DNA of 10,441 nucleotides from VFJZ01 sp038321545 (GTDB lineage Bacteria; Actinomycetota; Thermoleophilia; Gaiellales; F1-60-MAGs149): NCBI GenBank assembly GCA_038321545.1, contig JBBQFB010000129.1:1-10441 (forward strand), read 5' to 3'. Under the pieces are notes generated by a model, which worked only from the letters and a program-made list of their open reading frames with translations, was not told the DNA's origin and made no database searches. The translations under genes and the position numbers were made by a program. This document shows, piece by piece, positions 1 through 5,975 of this stretch. The first letter of the stretch is position 1, and each line of letters opens with the position of its first letter.

Positions 1-1451
1 ACGCCACCATCGGTATCGGCGAGATGGTCATCCCGTATACCGGCGGCACCGATACGAACCTCGTGAATGTCCAGCTCCAGACGCAGTCGCAGCTCCAGGT
101 CGCCGGCAACCAGTGGACGGCTCGCACGACGGCGACCAGCAGCCCGGTTCGGTGGACGCCACAGGCCGCGGACGACTGCACCTGCAACTTCCGGCTCGTC
201 GCGACCGATCAGGCCGGCAACGTCCGGGTCAGCCTGCTGCGGACGAACATCAAGATCGACAACTTCGTGCCGATCGCACCAAGTCTGTTCAAGATCGACC
301 GCGCGATTACGAATGGGCCACCGATCCTGACCTGGACGCTCTCGCTCTCCAACGACGTCGTCGGCTACAAGCTGATCCGCGACGCCGTGCATCTGCAGGG
401 CAACGGCGGCCTGCTCGATCCGCTCGCGACCACCTACACCGACACCGATCTCCCGCGCGACGGCTCCGACGACGGCGCGCACGGCTACTCGCTGACCGCC
501 AACGACGGCGGCAACGACTCGCCGGTCAAGTTCGTCACGTTCCTCCTCGACTCGATGGCACCGACGCCGCCCACGGCGCCCACGGCGAAGCGCCGCGCGG
601 GCCAGCGGACCGTCGACCTGTCGTGGGGCGAGTCGACCGACACGCAGGCCTCGAGCGGTGCCAGCCCGACCGGCGTCAGCCGCTACGTCGTGCGTCGCGC
701 GATCTCCCCGGCCGTCCCGACCAGCGCGACGTCGGGCGCTGCCGCGTGCGACGTCGCCGAGAGCGTGTCCACCTGTGTCGACACGACCGCTCCCGAAGGC
801 CACACGTACCGCTACGCCGTCTTCGCCGTCGACTTCGCCGGCAACGGCTCGGCCGGCGCCGCTCCGGCCGCCGTCGTGATCCCCGACCTGACGCCTCCCG
901 GCGTGCCGGCGGCCTTCAGCGCGAGGGCCAGGGGCCTCACGATCGCGATCAGCTGGCGGCTGCCGGCGGCCCCCGACCTGAACAAGATCGTGATCGTTCG
1001 GAACGCGACTCGCGTCCCGAAGTCGGTCGCCGACGGCAAGGTCGTTTTCACCGGTAAGACCGCGAAGGCATCCGTGAAGCAGCTCGGCGGCACCACGGCC
1101 TACTACCGCGCGTTCGCGCTCGACAAGGCCGGGAACGTCTCTGCGACGGCCGGCGTGCGGATCAAGCAGCCCGTCTTCAAGCTGTTCCCCGAGAACGGGA
1201 GCGAGCTGCGCGGCACCGTCCGCCTGACGTGGAAGAAGCCGAAGAAGGCGACCTACTTCAACGTGCAGCTGTACCTCGGGTCGAAGCGGGTCACGCAGTC
1301 GTGGCCGAAGACCGGCAGCTTCAAGATCCCGAAGTCGAAGCTCAAGAAGGGCAAGACGTACACCTGGTACGTGTGGCCCGGCGTCGGCAAGAAGTCTGCT
1401 GCGCGCTATGGCAGGATGATCGGCAAGTCGACCTTCACCTACCTGGGCTGA
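1..1451 (+). CDS. Secreted multi-domain Ig-like/fibronectin type III repeat protein, C-terminal part (5' end outside window)
   Basis: The frame is open from the first bases of the window (first whole codon at position 3), so the first ATG at 24 is probably internal and the gene is cut by the edge; about 482 residues are visible. The protein is a string of beta-sandwich repeats. An Ig-like segment (about nt 27-260) ends near TDQAGN. Three fibronectin-III-like units follow (about 260-555, 555-890 and 886-1160), each opening with Pro-rich text such as APTPPTAP or DLTPPGVP; the last two close with VDFAGN or LDKAGN. The final segment (about 1165-1451) is rich in lysine and aromatics (KKPKK, KSKLKKGK, TYTWYVWPG) and differs in composition from the rest. 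No catalytic motif, membrane segment or sorting signal is visible. An extracellular adhesin or polymer-binding role is inferred from the repeat type; the ligand is unknown. It ends TGA and overlaps the convergent pabA gene by 17 bp. Confidence 0.8.
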   Translation, partial: ATIGIGEMVIPYTGGTDTNLVNVQLQTQSQLQVAGNQWTARTTATSSPVRWTPQAADDCTCNFRLVATDQAGNVRVSLLRTNIKIDNFVPIAPSLFKIDRAITNGPPILTWTLSLSNDVVGYKLIRDAVHLQGNGGLLDPLATTYTDTDLPRDGSDDGAHGYSLTANDGGNDSPVKFVTFLLDSMAPTPPTAPTAKRRAGQRTVDLSWGESTDTQASSGASPTGVSRYVVRRAISPAVPTSATSGAAACDVAESVSTCVDTTAPEGHTYRYAVFAVDFAGNGSAGAAPAAVVIPDLTPPGVPAAFSARARGLTIAISWRLPAAPDLNKIVIVRNATRVPKSVADGKVVFTGKTAKASVKQLGGTTAYYRAFALDKAGNVSATAGVRIKQPVFKLFPENGSELRGTVRLTWKKPKKATYFNVQLYLGSKRVTQSWPKTGSFKIPKSKLKKGKTYTWYVWPGVGKKSAARYGRMIGKSTFTYLG

Positions 1452-2034
1452 CGGGCTCCAGCCCGGCCTGTCGGGCGAACCGCGCGAGGATCTCGAAGCC
1501 GAGCGGCGTGAGCACGCTCTCGGGGTGGAACTGCACGCCTTCGATCGGCAGCGACCGGTGGCGGAGGCCCATCACGAGGCCCGACCCGTCGGCCAGCCGG
1601 GCCGACACCTGCAGCGGCGAGCCGGCTGCGGGCTCCTCTGCTGCGAGCGCGTGGTAGCGACCAGCCTGAAACGGCGAGGGCAGTCCCTCGAGGACGCCCC
1701 GGCCGTCGTGCTCGATCGGCGACGCGCGGCCGTGACAGGCGTTGGCGTTCGGCGCGACGGCGACACCGTGGGCGACCGCGATGCACTGGTGCCCGAGGCA
1801 GATGCCGAGCACCGGCATGCGGGCGCCGAACACGCGGATCGCCGCCGTCGAGATGCCCGCCTCGTCCGGCCCCTGGGGGCCGGGCGAGACGATGATGCCG
1901 GCGGGATCACGGTCCTCGATCTCGTCCAGCCGGGTGGCGTGGGACGGCACGACGACGCTGTCCACGCCGATCTCCCACAGCCGGTGCTGGACGTTCAGCA
2001 CGAACGAGTCGCGGTTGTCGAGGATCACGATCAC
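1435..2034 (-). CDS. pabA: Aminodeoxychorismate synthase glutamine amidotransferase subunit (PabA/TrpG family)
   Basis: This 199-residue class I glutamine amidotransferase hydrolyses glutamine and passes ammonia to PabB. Visible motifs are DNRDSF at the N-terminus, the oxyanion-loop region IIVSPGPQGPDEAG (residues 47-60), the nucleophile elbow GICLGHQ (Cys79) and VQFHPES (His170, Glu172), which completes the catalytic triad. The HGRASPIEHDG and RYHAL stretches are typical of PabA/TrpG. Length is normal for a free-standing subunit. I chose the GTG at 2034 because it gives the usual VIVILDN start and overlaps the pabC stop as GTGA, implying translational coupling. Sequence alone separates PabA from TrpG poorly, and in many bacteria one protein serves both folate and tryptophan synthesis. 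The pabB-pabC context favours the folate role. The 3' end runs 17 bp into the convergent repeat-protein gene. Confidence 0.93.
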   Translation of the reverse strand: MIVILDNRDSFVLNVQHRLWEIGVDSVVVPSHATRLDEIEDRDPAGIIVSPGPQGPDEAGISTAAIRVFGARMPVLGICLGHQCIAVAHGVAVAPNANACHGRASPIEHDGRGVLEGLPSPFQAGRYHALAAEEPAAGSPLQVSARLADGSGLVMGLRHRSLPIEGVQFHPESVLTPLGFEILARFARQAGLEPVSPGR

Positions 2035-2672
2035 AGGGCGCGCCACGCCTCTGCGAGCTGCTCGACGAGCGGGTGGCTCGGGAGCCGGTGCCCGTCGACG
2101 TCGGCGAGCGCGACGATGCCGCGGCCCGCCGTGGTCAGGAACGCGCCGTCGGCCTCGCGCAGCTCCGCCAGCGTCAGCGCCCGCTCGAGCGCACCGAGGC
2201 GCTCGATCGCCCACGACCGCGTCACGCCCGGCAGCAGGCCGGACACGGCCGGGGTGACCACGGTATCGCCGAGGATCGCGAACACGTTCGCGCGCGTCGT
2301 CTCGCCCACCAGGCCCTCGGGGGATACGAGCAGCGCCTCGCCGCCCGCCGCCGTCTCGGCGGCGTCGGCCCACGCCCGCTCGGTCCGCTTCCGCTCGCGC
2401 GAGCGATCGGCCGGGTCGTAGGCCACGACCAGCAGGCCCGATAGCGGCGCGGCCGGCCGCGGATCACGAGGCCGTGCCAGCACGCGGTCGGCAGCGACGT
2501 CGATGCGCACCACGACCGGCCCGGACGCCGCCGTCGTCAGGCGCGCCACCAGCTCGCGCACCTCCTGGATCTGCGGCTCGTCGATGCCGCTCGCCGCGAG
2601 ACGGCCGAGATGGCGGTCGAGCAGCCGCACGCGGCCGTCCTCGATCAGCATCGTCTCGAAGACGCCGCCCAT
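2031..2672 (-). CDS. pabC: 4-amino-4-deoxychorismate lyase (class IV PLP aminotransferase fold)
   Basis: PabC eliminates pyruvate from aminodeoxychorismate to give p-aminobenzoate. The 213-residue frame has the class IV landmarks: GVFET near the start, RLLDRHLGRL, a lysine in RERKRTER (Lys95, the expected PLP Schiff-base residue by alignment with E. coli PabC), SPEGLVGETTRANVF (Glu124 region) and LLPGVTR for phosphate binding. It is short: E. coli PabC has about 269 residues, and this one lacks the usual N-terminal strand before GVFET. ATG 2672 overlaps the pabB stop as TGATG; a GTG directly upstream at 2675 is an equally possible start. Just before these, the same frame reads DRGGLVMGGVFET, echoing the family pattern DRGxxxGDGVFET, but it offers no ATG, GTG or TTG further upstream. 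A D-amino-acid transaminase is the alternative, made unlikely by the pab context. Confidence 0.9.
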   Translation of the reverse strand: MGGVFETMLIEDGRVRLLDRHLGRLAASGIDEPQIQEVRELVARLTTAASGPVVVRIDVAADRVLARPRDPRPAAPLSGLLVVAYDPADRSRERKRTERAWADAAETAAGGEALLVSPEGLVGETTRANVFAILGDTVVTPAVSGLLPGVTRSWAIERLGALERALTLAELREADGAFLTTAGRGIVALADVDGHRLPSHPLVEQLAEAWRAL

Positions 2673-3970
2673 CACCAGCCCGCCGCGGTCGCGTTCGCGG
2701 CCCAGAGGAACGGCCCGGCCTTCACCATCGTCTCCTCCGCCTCCTCCGCCGCGTCGGAGAGCAGGGTGACGGCGCCGCCGGTGCCGTACCGCGCCCGGCC
2801 GGCGCGAACGGTCGCCGTGCGGATCGCGATCGATGCGATCAAGCGGTGCGCGGCCGGCTCCCACGAGAACACCGACCCGCAGTAGAAGCCCCGCGGCTCC
2901 CGCTCCAGCCGGTCGATGATCTCCATCGCGCGGCGTTTCGGCGCCCCCGTGATGGAGCCGCCGGGGAAGCAGGAGACGAGCACGTCGGGATAGCGAACGT
3001 CAGCGCGCACGCGGGCCACCACGGAGGAGACGAGGTGCATCACGCTGGCCGTCCGCTCGATCTCGCACAGCTGCGCGACCTGGACGGAGCCGGGCACCGA
3101 GGTGGGCACGAGATCGTTGCGCAACAGGTCGACGATCATCACGTTCTCGGCCCGGTCCTTGACCGAGGCGGACAGCTCGGCGGCCAGCGCCGCGTCCTGC
3201 TCCGGCGTGCCCCCTCGCCGGCGCGTGCCCTTGATCGGCCGCGTCTCGCAGCGGTTGTCGGAGATGCGGAGGAACAGCTCCGGGGAGATGGATGCGATCA
3301 CGGCGTCGCCCGCCTCGAGGAAGGCGGAGTGGTCGCCGGGGCTCGCCGCCAGGAGCCGCTCGAAGAGGACGAAGCCGTCCTGCTCCCACGGCACGTCCAG
3401 CACGTGCGCGAGGTTGACCTCGAACAGCTCGCCGAGGGCGATCAGGCGCTTCACCTCCTCGCACAGCGCGGTGTGCTCTGCGCGCGTCACGGCGCTGGCC
3501 GCGACCCGCGGCGCGACCTCGGCGGGCGCGGGCGCGGAGGCGCCGGCGGCGACCGCGTCGGACAGCAGCGCCCGGGCGGCTCCCCGGGGACCGTGCAGCT
3601 CCCAGGTGCCGGCCTCGTGGTCGTAGGCCGCGTAGGTGCGGTGGTACGTCGCGGCGAAGGCCGGCACGGCGGGGTCGTGGCGCGACGGGATCCCGAGCAG
3701 GCCGAGACCGGCGTCGTAGGCGATCGCTCCGGCCCACAAACCCTGTCCGTGAGCCGAATGTACGAGTCGTGGGGGGATCGCCGGCAGCCCCGCTCCGCTG
3801 CCGGGCGCGGTCAGGATCTGCTCGTCCGGGAGGGTCGCCAGCAGCGACCGGCCGGGGTACGGTCCGGGCGCGCCGGCGAGCAGCAGTGCGACCGGCTGCC
3901 CGGCGGCGCGGAGTGCCCGGGCGGCCGAGAGCGGATCCGAGGGCGCCGTCACGGGACGATTGTTCCGCAT
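2672..3970 (-). CDS. pabB: Aminodeoxychorismate synthase component I
   Basis: PabB converts chorismate and ammonia to 4-amino-4-deoxychorismate. The C-terminal chorismate-binding domain of this 432-residue protein is well conserved: ELFEVNLAHV (181-190), ETRPIKGTRRRG (242-253), KDRAENVMIVDLLRNDL (271-287), CFPGGSITGAPKRRAMEII (334-352) and EEAEETMVKA (409-418). The lysine in PIKGT (Lys247) is diagnostic: PabB enzymes carry Lys there, while anthranilate synthases (TrpE) have Ala in PIAGT. This argues for folate rather than tryptophan synthesis. The N-terminal third is Ala/Pro-rich and less conserved. It is the first gene of pabB-pabC-pabA. ATG 3970 has no clear Shine-Dalgarno sequence; in-frame GTGs at 3952, 3997 and 4015 are alternatives, so the exact start is uncertain. 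The frame stays open far upstream across other genes, but that extension is an antisense artefact. Confidence 0.94.
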   Translation of the reverse strand: MRNNRPVTAPSDPLSAARALRAAGQPVALLLAGAPGPYPGRSLLATLPDEQILTAPGSGAGLPAIPPRLVHSAHGQGLWAGAIAYDAGLGLLGIPSRHDPAVPAFAATYHRTYAAYDHEAGTWELHGPRGAARALLSDAVAAGASAPAPAEVAPRVAASAVTRAEHTALCEEVKRLIALGELFEVNLAHVLDVPWEQDGFVLFERLLAASPGDHSAFLEAGDAVIASISPELFLRISDNRCETRPIKGTRRRGGTPEQDAALAAELSASVKDRAENVMIVDLLRNDLVPTSVPGSVQVAQLCEIERTASVMHLVSSVVARVRADVRYPDVLVSCFPGGSITGAPKRRAMEIIDRLEREPRGFYCGSVFSWEPAAHRLIASIAIRTATVRAGRARYGTGGAVTLLSDAAEEAEETMVKAGPFLWAANATAAGW

Positions 3971-4075
3971 CGTGGGTCGCCGCGCCGCGAGGGGCACGAA
4001 CGGTGGCAAGCCCACCGTAGCTTTCAGCAGGATCGGTTTGCGATAGCCGGATGTCACGTTTAAGGTCGAGGGCAG
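3971..4075. promoter_or_regulatory. Divergent intergenic region between pabB (-) and the CAP-protein gene (+)
   Basis: This 105-bp gap must hold the promoters for both directions. On the minus strand, TCGACC (4069-4064) and TATCGC (4045-4040) are 18 bp apart and form a weak sigma70-like pair for pabB. On the plus strand only poor -10 candidates are visible (TAGCCG at 4044-4049 or TTTAAG at 4059-4064); GAGGG at 4068-4072 may be the ribosome binding site. A 7-bp perfect inverted repeat with a 5-nt loop lies at 4000-4018 (annotated separately). I could not match the region to a known riboswitch consensus with confidence. Confidence 0.4.
4000..4018. repeat. Inverted repeat in the pabB leader
   Basis: ACGGTGG and CCACCGT form a perfect 7-bp stem around the loop CAAGC. 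If pabB is transcribed from the weak promoter proposed near 4045, this hairpin would sit early in its untranslated leader, on the opposite strand to the CAP gene. Its core GTGGCAAGCC recurs in the sdhA leader hairpin at 5939-5952. Function is unknown; it could be an operator or an RNA structure. Confidence 0.45.
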
Positions 4076-4579
4076 ATGAGATTCGCATCCGTTGTCGGAG
4101 TCGCGACGCTCGCAGCAGGTCTCGGTGCCGCCCCAGGCGCCGTGGCAGCTGGCAGCTGCACGGCTCGTTCCACGTGGGGAGTTGCAGTTCCGAGCTTCGA
4201 GCGTGAGGTACTGACGCTGGTGAACCAGCACCGCCGCTCGATGGGCCTGCGACCGCTCCGCCGGTCGGTCACGCTCACCCGTGCGGCGCGATGGAAGTCG
4301 AAGAACATGGCTCGTTACCGCTACTTCCAGCACGCCGATCCGTCGGGTCGCTCGCCGTTCCAGCGGATCGCCGACTGCGGCTTCAAGAGCCGCCGGGCCT
4401 TGGGCGAGAACATCGCGGCAGGCCAGCGCTCCCCGCAGTCCGTCGTCCGCGCCTGGCTGAACTCGCCTGGCCACCGCGCCAACATCGAGGCGGCCTCGTT
4501 CCGCTTCTCGGGCATCGGCGCCGTCCACCGCGGCGGCTCGATCTACGGCTGGTACTGGACGCAGGACTTCGGGCGATGA
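4076..4579 (+). CDS. Secreted CAP/SCP-domain protein
   Basis: The product is a small (167-residue) exported protein of the CAP superfamily (cysteine-rich secretory, antigen 5, PR-1; YkwD-like in bacteria). Residues 1-25 form a signal peptide: a short basic start, a hydrophobic Ala/Val/Leu/Gly core and the end AVAA, with cleavage expected near Ala25. The mature domain begins with FEREVLTLVNQHR (41-53) and carries the CAP signatures HADPSGRSPFQR (His86), ALGENIA (Glu111) and AWLNSPGHRANI (His133). These are the equivalents of the conserved His/Glu/His pocket residues. Cys28 and Cys101 could form a disulfide. Bacterial members are extracellular and mostly uncharacterised biochemically, so no substrate is assigned. 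The ATG at 4076 gives a complete signal peptide, with GAGGG just upstream. It appears monocistronic, bounded by a divergent promoter region and a terminator-like hairpin. Confidence 0.92.
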   Translation: MRFASVVGVATLAAGLGAAPGAVAAGSCTARSTWGVAVPSFEREVLTLVNQHRRSMGLRPLRRSVTLTRAARWKSKNMARYRYFQHADPSGRSPFQRIADCGFKSRRALGENIAAGQRSPQSVVRAWLNSPGHRANIEAASFRFSGIGAVHRGGSIYGWYWTQDFGR

Positions 4580-4583
4580 GCAG

Positions 4584-4631
4584 CCGGGAGGGTCCCGTCT
4601 GAGATCCGGACGGGCCGTGCTCCTCCGGTTT
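4584..4631 (+). terminator. Bipartite stem-loop after the CAP-protein gene
   Basis: The inner stem CCCGTC (4594-4599) pairs with GACGGG (4609-4614). An outer stem pairs CCGG (4584-4587) plus AGG (4589-4591) with CCTCCGG (4622-4628), leaving one bulged G. Three Ts follow at 4629-4631. The position, five bases after the CAP stop codon, fits an intrinsic terminator, but the T-run is short, as is common in high-GC actinobacteria. Confidence 0.5.
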
Positions 4632-4644
4632 CGGCGCTGATCGC

Positions 4645-4650
4645 TACCCT
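4645..4650 (+). promoter_or_regulatory. Candidate -10 box for a leaderless icd transcript
   Basis: TACCCT fits the actinobacterial TANNNT -10 pattern and ends exactly 7 nt before the icd ATG at 4658, so the predicted transcription start would fall at or next to the A of the start codon. The only purine run before the ATG (AGGGA, 4653-4657) touches it and is too close to work as a Shine-Dalgarno sequence. Leaderless mRNAs are common in actinobacteria. No good -35 box is visible. Confidence 0.4.
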
Positions 4651-4657
4651 CCAGGGA

Positions 4658-5872
4658 ATGGCGAAGATCCAGGTCGCGAACCCCGTCGTCTAGCTCGATG
4701 GCGACGAGATGACGCGCATCATCTGGCAGCTCATCCGCGAGCGGCTGATCCTTCCGTATCTCGACGTCCAGCTCGAGCGCTACGACCTCTCCGTCGAGAG
4801 CCGCGACGCGACCGACGACCGCATCACCGTCCAGGCCGCCGAGGCCATCAAGCGCCACGGCGTCGGCGTCAAGTGCGCGACCATCACCCCCGACGAGGAC
4901 CGGGTCGTGGAGTTCGGGCTGAAGCAGATGTGGCGCTCGCCGAACGGCACCATCCGCAACATCCTCGGCGGCACCGTGTTCCGCGAGCCGATCATCATCT
5001 CGAACGTGCCCCGGCTGGTGCCGGGCTGGACGAAGCCGATCGTGATCGGCCGTCACGCGTTCGGCGACCAGTACCGCGCCACCGACCTGGTCGTGCCCGG
5101 CGCGGGCAGGCTGACGCTCACCTTCACGCCCACCGACGGCTCGGCGCCGATCGAGATGAACGTGTTCGACTTCCCGGGCGGCGGCGTCGCGCTGGCGATG
5201 TACAACCTCGACGACTCGATCCGCGACTTCGCCCGCTCGTCGCTGCGGTACGGCCTCGACCGCGGCTACCCCGTCTACCTGTCGACGAAGAACACGATCC
5301 TGAAGGCCTACGACGGGCGGTTCAAGGACCTGTTCGCCGAGGTGTTCGAGGCCGAGTTCGCCGCCGAGTTCAAGGCCGCCGGCATCACCTACGAGCACCG
5401 CCTGATCGACGACATGGTGGCGGCCGCGCTGAAGTGGGAGGGCGGCTTCGTCTGGGCCTGCAAGAACTACGACGGCGACGTGCAGTCCGACACCGTCGCC
5501 CAGGGCTTCGGCTCGCTCGGGTTGATGACCTCCGTGCTGATGACCGCCGACGGCAGGACGGTCGAAGCCGAGGCGGCGCACGGCACCGTCACGCGCCACT
5601 ACCGCGCCTGGCAGCGCGGCGAGGCGACATCGACCAACCCGATCGCGTCCATCTACGCGTGGACGCGGGGGCTGAAGCACCGCGCGATGCTCGATGACAA
5701 CCCGGCGCTGGCCCAGTTCGCCGCGACGCTCGAGACGGTCGTGGTGCGCACGGTCGAGGGCGGCCAGATGACGAAGGACCTCGCGGGACTGATCGGGCCC
5801 GGCCAGCCGTGGCTCGAAACGATCGCGTTCATGGACGCCGTCGACGCCAACCTGCAGGCGGCGCTCGCGTGA
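4658..5872 (+). CDS. icd: NADP-dependent isocitrate dehydrogenase, reading frame interrupted by an amber codon at codon 12
   Basis: Isocitrate dehydrogenase oxidatively decarboxylates isocitrate to 2-oxoglutarate in the TCA cycle. The sequence matches the dimeric subfamily that includes human IDH1: WRSPNGTIRNILGGTVF (substrate-binding Ser94/Asn96), GRHAFGDQYRATD (Tyr139), LSTKNTIL (catalytic Lys211), YEHRLIDDMV and CKNYDGDVQSD (metal-binding Asp), and AAHGTVTRHYR (NADP loop, His308). Numbering counts from ATG 4658; full length would be 404 positions, normal for the family. From 4658 the frame reads MAKIQVANPVV, then TAG (4691-4693), then LDGDEMTRIIW. Homologues have Glu at the TAG, so a single G-to-T change from GAG explains it. 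The remaining 387 codons from Met18 (4709) are undamaged. Either the base is a sequencing or assembly error, the mutation is recent, or translation restarts or reads through. Starting at 4709 would remove the conserved first strand, so normal activity from that start is doubtful. Confidence 0.88.
4691..4693 (+). other. In-frame amber codon (TAG) inside icd
   Basis: Codon 12 of icd is TAG followed by CTC. The surrounding residues VV-stop-LDGDE correspond to the near-invariant VVELDGDE of this enzyme family, so the ancestral codon was most likely GAG. All ten complete genes elsewhere in the window end in TGA. The one other gene end (10156-10158) uses TAG as an apparently genuine stop. Confidence 0.9.
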
Positions 5873-5900
5873 CCGAACGCTCGCACCGGCTGTTACGAGG

Positions 5901-5930
5901 TTGGCACTTGTCCGATGCCTCGCATAGCCT
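5901..5930 (+). promoter_or_regulatory. Candidate sigma70-type promoter of the sdhABE operon
   Basis: TTGGCA (5901-5906) matches the -35 consensus TTGACA at five of six positions. TAGCCT (5925-5930) fits TANNNT. The spacer is 18 bp. The expected transcription start is near 5937, giving a leader of about 40 nt before the sdhA TTG. This is the most convincing promoter in the window. Confidence 0.6.
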
Positions 5931-5938
5931 TCGATCGG

Positions 5939-5952
5939 CGTGGCAAGCCACG
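5939..5952 (+). promoter_or_regulatory. Hairpin at the predicted 5' end of the sdh mRNA
   Basis: CGTGG (5939-5943) and CCACG (5948-5952) form a perfect 5-bp stem with a CAAG loop, extendable by two G-U pairs. It lies within a few bases of the predicted transcription start. A stem this close to the 5' end can slow mRNA decay, but that role is inferred. It could instead be a DNA operator, since the sequence is palindromic. Confidence 0.5.
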
Positions 5953-5964
5953 TTCCGTGAGTCT

Positions 5965-5970
5965 GGAGGG
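5965..5970 (+). promoter_or_regulatory. Strong ribosome binding site selecting the TTG start of sdhA
   Basis: GGAGGG lies 5 nt before the TTG at 5976. No ATG or GTG in the right frame lies between it and the conserved FAD-binding strand, so this site fixes the unusual TTG start. Confidence 0.8.
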
Positions 5971-5975
5971 CTCTC

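Noticed and set aside
24..1451. ATG at 24 as the true start of the repeat-protein gene
   Set aside because: The frame is open to the window edge, no signal peptide follows the ATG, and the sequence begins in the middle of a beta-sandwich repeat.
2474..4063. 529-codon plus-strand frame opposite pabC and pabB
   Set aside because: It is Arg/Gly/Ala-rich low-complexity text with no domain, overlapping two certain minus-strand genes.
3985..4075. Possible cyclic-di-GMP or cyclic-di-AMP riboswitch before the CAP gene or pabB
   Set aside because: Fragments such as GGCAAG and GCGATAGCC resemble pieces of the c-di-GMP-I core, but their order and spacing do not fit on either strand and the tetraloop/receptor parts are missing.
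4691..4693. TAG in icd as evidence that the organism recodes UAG as an amino acid
   Set aside because: The last gene appears to end naturally at a TAG (10158-10156), and reading on from there gives no sensible protein. One codon is not enough for recoding.
3971..5680. Open minus-strand extension of the pabB frame across the CAP and icd genes, making a 1002-codon frame
   Set aside because: It lies antisense to two well-conserved genes, and its translation is Arg/Val/Ala/Asp-rich with no recognisable domain. High GC at third codon positions commonly opens such antisense frames.
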